DNA from: Acidobacteriota bacterium
Lineage (GTDB): Bacteria > Acidobacteriota > Terriglobia > Terriglobales > Acidobacteriaceae
Length of the DNA: 13,099 bases
Assembly: GCA_021779695.1 (NCBI GenBank)
Contig: JAJYAE010000099.1
Coordinates: 1 to 13,099 of the forward strand
Reading direction: 5' to 3'
A model generated the notes under the pieces. The model saw only the letters and a list, made by a program, of their open reading frames with translations, searched no databases and had not been told where the DNA came from. Every line of letters starts with the position of its first letter. The stretch's first letter is position 1. Positions 1-5,511 of the stretch are shown here, piece after piece. Made by a program: the position numbers and the translations under genes.

Positions 1-278
1 CCACCAGTTCGTTTTCCGCGGCATGCTGCAGGGTATTGCAGCTAAGAGCCGAATCGACGCCTGAGAGTCTGCCGAGAAGCTGTACTCCGCGTCGGTCGAG
101 CCTGATGATGCCGAATCGCCAAGGCGTGAATCGAGAGTTTGGCAGCTGTAAGTCCGACGCTTCGGGCAAGTCAACAGCAAACTGGAGACGCAACCACTAC
201 CGATCCCGCTAACCCCATGTCCATCTTGGGTACACCCTGGTTTGACAGACACCGCTTTACATTTTTGACCGCGAAATA
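1..278. other. Left-edge region without a recognisable gene
   Basis: I see no credible full gene here. Frame 2 is open from the window edge to a TGA at 62-64 and reads HQFVFRGMLQGIAAKSRIDA, which could be the last residues of a gene starting outside the window, but it is too short to identify. The rest, up to the AT-rich stretch near 260, has no long open frame, repeat or RNA-like structure that I can support. Confidence 0.4.
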
Positions 279-311
279 TGTCAAATATAGATCGGTTTAT
301 ATTACTTGACA
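279..311. repeat. res-like inverted repeat upstream of the recombinase
   Basis: An imperfect inverted repeat runs from TGTCAAATATA (279-289) to TATATTACTTGACA (298-311). The arms match except for a three-base insertion in the right arm. Its AT-rich core and TGTC/GACA ends are what small serine resolvases of the Tn3/gamma-delta type bind in their res subsites. A further TTGACA at 242-247 and TTGAC at 265-269 may belong to additional subsites. The right arm coincides with the -35 box of the recombinase promoter, so binding here would also repress the gene. The assignment is inferred from position and base pattern. Confidence 0.5.
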
Positions 312-334
312 TTCGTCTCCTAAACATTTAGACT
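306..334 (+). promoter_or_regulatory. Sigma-70-type promoter of the recombinase gene
   Basis: A perfect -35 hexamer TTGACA (306-311) is followed after exactly 17 bases by TAGACT (329-334), a 4/6 match to the -10 consensus. Transcription would begin near 341. That leaves a leader of about 20 bases before the ATG at 362 but under 10 before the ATG at 350, which favours the later start. Confidence 0.6.
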
Positions 335-361
335 TATGATTTACAATCAATGGAGACCAGG

Positions 362-937
362 ATGGTGGCAGCGAAGCGCGGCGGGAAGCGGATCGGATAC
401 ATCCGAGTCAGCAGCATCGACCAGAACACCGTTCGCCAGCTCGACGGCATCCAGGTGGACAAGGTATACACCGACCGTGCGTCAGGGAAGGACACCAACC
501 GGCCCCAGCTTCAGGCTGCTCTGGATTACGTTCGCGATGGTGATGTTCTGGTGGTTCACAGCATGGACAGGCTGGCTAGGAACATCACAGATCTTCTTCG
601 CACTGTTGAGTCTCTTAATCAGCGTGGTGTTGTTGTTGAGTTCGTCAAGGAGTCGCTCATCTTTACCGGCGATGACTCCGCAATTTCAAAGCTGATGCTG
701 ACCATCATGGGCGGCGTGGCTGAATTCGAGCGTGCGATGATCCGGGAGCGCCAATTGGAAGGCATCGCTAAGGCCAAGCAGGCTGGAAAATATAGGGGCA
801 GGCAATCGACCATGACAGCCGCCCATGTCAAGGCAATCCGCGACCGGGCCGCTGCTGGCGAAAGCAAGTCGGCTCTTGCCCGTGAGTTCATGCTGAGTCG
901 CCAAACTATTTACAACATCCTGTCGGCTGGCGATTGA
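362..937 (+). CDS. Serine recombinase, resolvase/invertase family
   Basis: A small serine site-specific recombinase of 191 residues, the usual size for Tn3-type resolvases and DNA invertases (about 180-200). The N-terminal catalytic domain has the signature YIRVSS at residues 13-18, with S17 as the expected nucleophile and R15 beside it. It also has DRASGKD (38-44) and DRLAR (69-73), whose arginines belong to the active site. The segment GGVAEFERAMIRER marks the start of the long E helix. The C-terminus has a helix-turn-helix (ESKSALAREFMLSRQTIYNI) for DNA binding. An ATG at 350 is also in frame, but GGAG at 352-355 sits 6 bases before the ATG at 362 and the promoter agrees with the later start. 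The res-like repeat directly upstream suggests cointegrate resolution or autoregulated inversion. No Tn3-type transposase is present, so it may be a remnant of a transposon or plasmid, or a free-standing recombinase. Confidence 0.93.
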   Translation: MVAAKRGGKRIGYIRVSSIDQNTVRQLDGIQVDKVYTDRASGKDTNRPQLQAALDYVRDGDVLVVHSMDRLARNITDLLRTVESLNQRGVVVEFVKESLIFTGDDSAISKLMLTIMGGVAEFERAMIRERQLEGIAKAKQAGKYRGRQSTMTAAHVKAIRDRAAAGESKSALAREFMLSRQTIYNILSAGD

Positions 938-955
938 ATTGAAGGTGGTGCGTAA

Positions 956-1135
956 TATCGGGTAAGTGAACTGCTTAAACACGCGTCGAAGCGCGAGGAG
1001 CAGATTCGCGGGGTGGTTGAGTCGACAGCCAGCATGTATGGCGATTTGCAGGACATCGCTGGCAAGGGTCTGAATGAAATTGAGGAACTCCAGATTGCCA
1101 TGTTTCCGGCTGATGAAGAAGATGAAATGGCGTGA
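956..1135 (+). pseudogene. C-terminal remnant of a DUF2130-like protein
   Basis: This frame is open from 956 (preceded by a stop at 953-955) to the TGA at 1133-1135. It has no proper start and reads like a true protein end: LLKHASKREEQIRGVVESTA, then SMYGDLQDIAGKGLNEIEEL and an acidic tail EEDEMA. The pattern of KREKQI-like residues followed by a MYGDLQGI-like motif recalls the C-terminus of DUF2130 proteins, which are large coiled-coil proteins of unknown function. Only about 54 codons remain. The rest must have been lost or replaced when the recombinase-bearing segment came to lie upstream. The family call is from memory of the motif. Confidence 0.55.
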
Positions 1136-1332
1136 TTGGTCTCATTTCAGCGAGTTGGGCTTGTTCTTTCGCAGGATCAAGATACATCTCTGGATCAAGG
1201 CCTTCTACAGAACCAGCCTAAACGCTCTGCAGAAACAGAGCTGGCCGCTTTGAACGCTTTGTTCCTGCTGAAGTACCTGCAACTGCGCTCCCGCTTCGGT
1301 TTGAGACTGTCCAAGTTGGCCACCCTCTTGCG
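1136..1332. other. Spacer between gene remnant and IS630 transposase
   Basis: About 200 bases hold no gene I can defend. A plus-strand frame starting with TTG at 1136 is open through this stretch (66 codons) but has no ribosome-binding site and resembles nothing I know. The minus strand continues the shifted frame of the IS630 transposase as low-complexity readthrough. The outer end of the IS630 element should lie here, but I could not match a terminal inverted repeat with the right side. Confidence 0.4.
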
Positions 1333-2463
1333 CTAGGTTTCTGACCGTGTGATGTTGTTTCTTTCATAGCCGAACTTCTGGCGCGCCTTTTTGCGCGTGA
1401 ACTGCCAGTGATGGTGACGTGGTCGCGGTTCATCTTTCGGTTCCAAGCTTTGGCTTCCCGTTGTAGATCGCTCAGTGAAGGAATGCGGCGTTGGCCGAGG
1501 CACTGGCGGCTGAACAGACTGATCTCGATCTCCGCCTGATTCAGCCAGCTGCCGTGTATCGGCGTGTAATGCACTGTGAAACGCTCCCACAACAGACCGC
1601 CGATCTTTTCGCCGAACCGGTCTACCAGCGCCTTGCGGTTATGCGAACTCAGATTATCCATCACCAGGTGGATGGTCTCGGCCTCTGGATAGCTTGCAAC
1701 GATCTCCACCAGATAGTCGGCGAACTGCGGCGAGGAACGGTTGGCGGTTGGTTTGGTAAAGTGCCGCCCGGCCTTTGGCTGGACACCGCAGAATACGTTG
1801 GCCGTGCCGCGCCGCTCGTACTCGCAATCACGCCGGGCAATCCGGCCCGGCCGCATCGGCCGCGGCGGGCGAACATCGGCGTGCAGCACCACTGGCTTCT
1901 CATCCACACAGACCACGGGCTCCCTTTCCGATAGCGGCTTTTCGTAAATCTTGAGTACGTCCTCCATGCGAGCGATGTACTCTTCATTTAGTTCTGCCAC
2001 GCACCACATTTTTTCCCCGCCACGGCTTCAGTTCGTGGCTCTGAAGCAGGATGCGGATTGTCTCCCGGCCCACCTGCGGTGCCAGCTTCCGCTTTACCGC
2101 TTCGGCGGCGATCAGGCGCACACTCCACCGCGCTATTCCCTGTGGGGGCGGCGAGCACACCATGGCGATGATCCGCTGGCTCTGGCCTACGTCCAAGGCC
2201 CTCTGTTTGCCGGGCCGCGGCCTTTCGTACAGCGCCGACTCCAGCCCTTCTTCCTCATAGCGCCGGGCAACAGCTCGCACCGTTTTCGCAGCTACGCCCA
2301 CACTGCCCGCCACCTGCGCCGCCTTCTGCCCACGGTCAAGCTGGCGCAGAATCGAAGCACGACGCAATACTCGCGAAGATTCCCGCCCCTTCGTCAGCAT
2401 CCCGGAAAGCTGCTGCCGGTCCTTCCTTTTCAACCGACCATGCACCCGATGGTAGCTTTGCAT
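1333..2463 (-). pseudogene. IS630-family transposase, broken by two frameshifts
   Basis: Three overlapping frames on the minus strand together spell one IS630/Tc1-like DDE transposase of about 375 residues. Frame 1 (2463 down to 1984) gives the N-terminal helix-turn-helix half, with ASILRQLDRGQKAAQVAGSV and a second DNA-binding segment. Frame 2 (from about 2009) gives the DDE core, with the first aspartate in VVCVDEKPVV, the second in IHLVMDNLSSHN and the final acidic residue in SWLNQAEIEISLFSRQCL. Frame 3 supplies the conserved end WQFTRKKARQKFGY and stops at 1333-1335. The first break lies in the plus-strand run T6C4 (2009-2018), where one base is extra. The second lies near 1405-1412. Programmed shifting is known in IS630, but two breaks point to decay. 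Terminal repeats and TA duplications were not located. Confidence 0.88.
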
Positions 2464-2541
2464 GTCCCTACTATGCGGCCATTCCCGTCGCTATAACAGT
2501 GACTGATAAGGTGCATCTTTATACGGTCATAGACCTAGTAC

Positions 2542-2637
2542 TTATTCGTCGACCGCGACCTCGGGCAGTGGATCGATCAGCGCTTCCAGCATCCGCCGCT
2601 GTTTACTGCCGCCGCCGAGCAAATTTCGATCTTCCCG
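2542..2637 (-). pseudogene. Orphan C-terminal gene fragment, unidentified
   Basis: On the minus strand, between a TGA at 2638-2640 and a TAA at 2542-2544, 31 codons read like a genuine protein end: NLLGGGSKQRRMLEALIDPL followed by PEVAVDE. There is no start codon with a ribosome-binding site. It may be the end of a gene cut off when the IS630 element or other debris inserted next to it. I do not recognise the family, and a frame this short could be open by chance. Confidence 0.25.
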
Positions 2638-2835
2638 TCATTTGGAAAGCAGAAATGCCCACCTCAACCCTGAAACGCAGCCCTCAGCCTCACACACTCG
2701 CGAATCTCGCTATGCAGCAACCCATCTCTCAACCAGTTTGGACATCAGTGGAGCGAAAGTGACAATAGGCTAAAAGAGACATGTTCAATTTGGTACTGCA
2801 ATGCTGATTCGAAAGCATAGGGTCCGCTGATATGT

Positions 2836-2889
2836 CATGTTGATCTCGCCGCACTTTTGGGCAGAGGGGCCGTCGACCAAGTCAACATG
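2836..2889. repeat. Short inverted repeat, possible transposon end scar
   Basis: CATGTTGA at 2836-2843 is mirrored by TCAACATG at 2882-2889, 38 bases apart. The outward TGTTGA tips resemble the TG-starting ends of some IS21-like elements. Nothing between or around them codes for a transposase, so this could be a collapsed element scar or chance. Confidence 0.25.
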
Positions 2890-3401
2890 GATCAGGTGCT
2901 AACCGTGCGATGGAGTGAAAGACTGTCTGCAGGGGCTCGTGCCTCACAATCAGGCGAGAGACCTTTCACTGCACTTGATGACACTAAGTTCCCCGTCATG
3001 GCTCTGACGAATGAATCCATGCGCTCTGATGGAACTCGCAATCCAAAACGTAAGCAGGTGCTCTTCGGATACGCATTTCGCACATTACACAATTGCTCGG
3101 TTCATTCGTCACTTTGTGGCCTGGCGTTCTTCAGCATCTTTGGTGTAGTCATGACAGGTTTACGCCTCCTGATCACCTCGATCACGCCCCAGTCTTTCGC
3201 AGCGCGGGTGATCTTTTTGCTGGCTGATACCGGCATTTGGTCGCGAGTTTCACGCCCCAGCTTCGCGCCGCGCGGGATCTGGCGGTCACAGCACAATCCT
3301 GCCGGGCTCTCCCTGCGATTGGATACCTTGTCTATCGGGTTCATCGAAAAGAATCACTATCAAAGCGTGCGCGTGACTCCCAGAGACAAGCCTGATGATC
3401 T

Positions 3402-3420
3402 GTGCGGCTGCAACCCGCAC
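3402..3420 (+). terminator. Small stem-loop with downstream T-rich run
   Basis: GTGCGG (3402-3407) pairs with CCGCAC (3415-3420) around the loop CTGCAAC. A pyrimidine stretch ending in TTCTTTTTC begins a few bases later. It sits about 70 bases before the SIS gene. It could end transcription arriving from the left or act as an attenuator in the leader of the cassette. A six-pair stem with the T-run offset by several bases is weak evidence. Confidence 0.25.
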
Positions 3421-3488
3421 CTACTCTTCTTTTTCAGCTTCATTGCAGCCCAACTTGCCACTCGATTTTCACATTTCCAGGAGATACT

Positions 3489-4295
3489 ATGACAACGACC
3501 TCATCCTCTGGCAATATCGCCACAACGACTCCGCCTGACACAAATGTCCCAGATCTGCGACTTCGAAATGTCCTCAATGACTTGATTGAACAATTCGAAA
3601 CAAATCAGCAGGCGTCCCTATTGGGGGCGGCTGGATTGATGGCGGATGCCTGTCAACGGGATCGTTTGATTTATCTATTTGGCGGAGGAGGACACACGTG
3701 TCTGGTGATGCAAGAGCTGTTTTGGCGCGCTGGAGGCCTAGCTAACCTATGCCCCATGCTGGACTTTGCAATTCATCCGGCGACACCAGCTTACATGTAC
3801 TTGGGACACGAACGATTGCACGGAGTAGGAAATCATATCGTTTCGTACTACGGAGTCGGTCAGGGCGACATCGCATTGATATTTCATAGCTATGGGTTTA
3901 ACGCACCGACAATCGACGCCGCGTTGGAGTGCAAGAGGCGCGGTGCGCATGTCGTCGGAATTTCTTCCACGGACTGGCATAAAAAAATTCCAGATGACTT
4001 TCCGATTCGTCATGAGAGCGGAAAGACGCTGTTCGACATCGCGGATATTTGCATCGATGACTATGTCCCTTTTGGTGACACTGTCATTACAGTTGAGAAC
4101 TTCGATCAGCCGGTCACGGGAATATCGAGCACGATCGACTTTTACATCGCACACCGTTTGGAGATGGAATGCGTCAAGGAATGCGTTCGTCGCGGGGCAA
4201 CACCTCCTGTATGGCGGAGTGCCAATATCCCAGGTGGAGACGAATTCAACGCAACGCTTCGTGCAAAGTACAACGGGCGGGTGAAACTGCTGTAA
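3489..4295 (+). CDS. SIS-domain sugar isomerase-like protein (UPF0309-like)
   Basis: A predicted cytoplasmic phosphosugar-binding protein of 268 residues. After a Thr/Ser-rich start (1-20) and a helical segment (21-55), the SIS (sugar isomerase) fold begins. LIYLFGGGGHTCLVMQELFW (60-79) is the glycine-rich phosphosugar loop. QGDIALIFHSYGFNAPTIDA (125-144) is the second loop. ALECKRRGAHVVGISS (145-160) is the following helix-strand, and IRHESGKTLFDIADICID (173-190) matches the RH-SGK-L-ADV-ID block of UPF0309-type SIS proteins. Such proteins isomerise or bind sugar phosphates, but the substrate cannot be read from sequence. AGGAG at 3479-3483 lies 5 bases before the ATG at 3489, which rules out the longer upstream frame. 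It is first in a run of three co-directional genes, with the next gene 32 bases on, so the two are probably co-transcribed. Confidence 0.85.
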   Translation: MTTTSSSGNIATTTPPDTNVPDLRLRNVLNDLIEQFETNQQASLLGAAGLMADACQRDRLIYLFGGGGHTCLVMQELFWRAGGLANLCPMLDFAIHPATPAYMYLGHERLHGVGNHIVSYYGVGQGDIALIFHSYGFNAPTIDAALECKRRGAHVVGISSTDWHKKIPDDFPIRHESGKTLFDIADICIDDYVPFGDTVITVENFDQPVTGISSTIDFYIAHRLEMECVKECVRRGATPPVWRSANIPGGDEFNATLRAKYNGRVKLL

Positions 4296-4327
4296 GCGCT
4301 TATGGGTTGGTAAAAGAAAGGGATGGG

Positions 4328-5362
4328 ATGTCAATGGCTGTTGTTGAAACAGGCGTAAGTTATTATGGCTTCAGTTACCCGGAGCACGCTAGGGCTGATT
4401 TTCAAGAGATAAGGGCGCATAACTGCACCGCCGTATTGCTCGCTTTAAGTGAATTCGATATCGCGTTTTGGTATCCGAACATCGCAAAGATTGTGGATGA
4501 GGCTAGGAGGCAGGGTCTTACGGTCTACTTGGATACTTGGGGTGTAGGTAAATTCTTCGGAGGTGAGCCTCCAAGTCTTTTTTTACAGGAGAACATTCAC
4601 AACAGACAAGTGACGGCGCTGACTGACGAGCCACTAGCGGCAGCATGTTTCAATACTGCCGCATTTCAGGAGTACTTCTTCGATATTGTTGCGAAACTCG
4701 CGACATCTTGTGACGCCCAAGGGTTCTTCTGGGACGAACCTCACTTTGCTATGCCAATTTATCCGGTTGGATACCAGAGCACTACAGATTGGACCTGCCG
4801 TTGCAAAGTCTGCCAGAGGATATTTGAGGATCAATATGGCTATAGTATGCCGAAAGTGCTAACGGATCAGGTCCGTAAGTTCCGGAGGCGTCAGGCAAGC
4901 GCCGTTTTGCAAAAGGCGAGTGGAATCGTCAAGGCGATTCGGAAGGACTGGTCGATCACTCAATGTAGCCTTCCGGCCGAGAATAACTACTATCTATCGC
5001 AGGAGCGTGGATACGACGATTGGGAACAAGTGGCTGCAGTGCCCGAATACGACATCTTCTCAACGTCAATCCTTACCAGCTATGATTTACCCATAGCTGT
5101 GCATGAAAGACTCGCTACGAAAACGGTCGAACTTGCGCGTAAATATGGGAAAATCCCCCAGCGCTGGGTCATGAGCTATTTTAGTTCGCCAGCGGATCTA
5201 AATATGATTCCCCAGGTTGTGCAAACCTATGCTGCCGCCGGAATTGAGTCTATCTTCTCTTGGACCTATCGTGCCGGTCAAGGGACGGTCTTATCCGCCC
5301 CAAATCCGATTGAAGTATGGGATTTGCTTGGAGAAGCGTACAAGGAAGTTTTGGAGAGATAA
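4328..5362 (+). CDS. TIM-barrel glycoside-hydrolase-like protein, cytoplasmic
   Basis: A 344-residue protein with no signal peptide or membrane segment. Alternating hydrophobic strands and helices suggest a beta/alpha barrel: NCTAVLLALSEFD (32-44), GLTVYLDTWGVGKFF (63-77) and, near the middle, AQGFFWDEPHF (130-140). In that block E137 after a tryptophan-aspartate is placed like the acid/base of clan GH-A enzymes. A cysteine motif CRCKVC (157-162) followed by QRIFEDQYG resembles the CxxC-QxxF segment of bacterial GH42- and GH10-like proteins. A second acidic strand, ESIFSWTYRAG (307-317), could carry the nucleophile. The ATG at 4328 follows a purine-rich AAAGGGA stretch. An in-frame ATG lies at 4334. 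Upstream extension would overlap the SIS gene out of frame. I cannot assign a CAZy family. It probably acts on the sugar handled by its neighbour. Confidence 0.65.
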   Translation: MSMAVVETGVSYYGFSYPEHARADFQEIRAHNCTAVLLALSEFDIAFWYPNIAKIVDEARRQGLTVYLDTWGVGKFFGGEPPSLFLQENIHNRQVTALTDEPLAAACFNTAAFQEYFFDIVAKLATSCDAQGFFWDEPHFAMPIYPVGYQSTTDWTCRCKVCQRIFEDQYGYSMPKVLTDQVRKFRRRQASAVLQKASGIVKAIRKDWSITQCSLPAENNYYLSQERGYDDWEQVAAVPEYDIFSTSILTSYDLPIAVHERLATKTVELARKYGKIPQRWVMSYFSSPADLNMIPQVVQTYAAAGIESIFSWTYRAGQGTVLSAPNPIEVWDLLGEAYKEVLER

Positions 5363-5511
5363 GGCTGAGAGTGAACGTGAGTGTCTACTCATCTCTTCCG
5401 CGGGAAGACGAGTCGGCCTAGGACAGAGCGCGTATGCCTGCGACCCGTCCGGAACGGGATTTCCGCGCCAGGCTTTTGATTCGGCAACGAAAATCTGAGG
5501 GAGGAAAGAAG

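Larger units (their letters stand above)
2464..3488. other. Gene-poor kilobase between IS630 and the sugar cassette
   Basis: No complete gene is convincing here. A long plus-strand frame (2857-3492) and a minus-strand frame (3102-3344) are open, but their compositions look non-coding, neither has a good ribosome-binding site, and the first runs into the real start of the SIS gene. What can be seen is a short orphan gene tail (2542-2637, minus), an 8-bp inverted repeat (2836-2889) and a small stem-loop (3402-3420). The promoter of the cassette should lie in the last ~150 bases, but I found no strong -35/-10 pair. Confidence 0.45.

Noticed and set aside
336..695. 119-codon frame overlapping the recombinase
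   Set aside because: Out-of-frame shadow; the recombinase frame has all catalytic motifs, a promoter and a ribosome-binding site.
1491..2496. Two plus-strand frames opposite the IS630 transposase (1491-1934 and 1951-2496)
   Set aside because: Shadows of the minus-strand transposase, which has the DDE motifs.
3102..3344. 80-codon minus-strand frame, Arg/Lys rich
   Set aside because: No start signal or family resemblance; could be chance. I kept the region as gene-poor.
2857..3492. 211-codon plus-strand open frame before the SIS gene
   Set aside because: Irregular amino-acid composition, no ribosome-binding site, no recognisable motif, and it overlaps the well-supported start at 3489 in another frame.
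4169..4327. Upstream extension of the barrel-protein frame
   Set aside because: It would overlap the SIS gene by over 120 bases and the extra residues are out-of-frame readings of that gene.
5434..5511. Upstream extension of the Tat-exported protein
   Set aside because: The strong GGGAGG site and the Tat signal both place the start at 5512.
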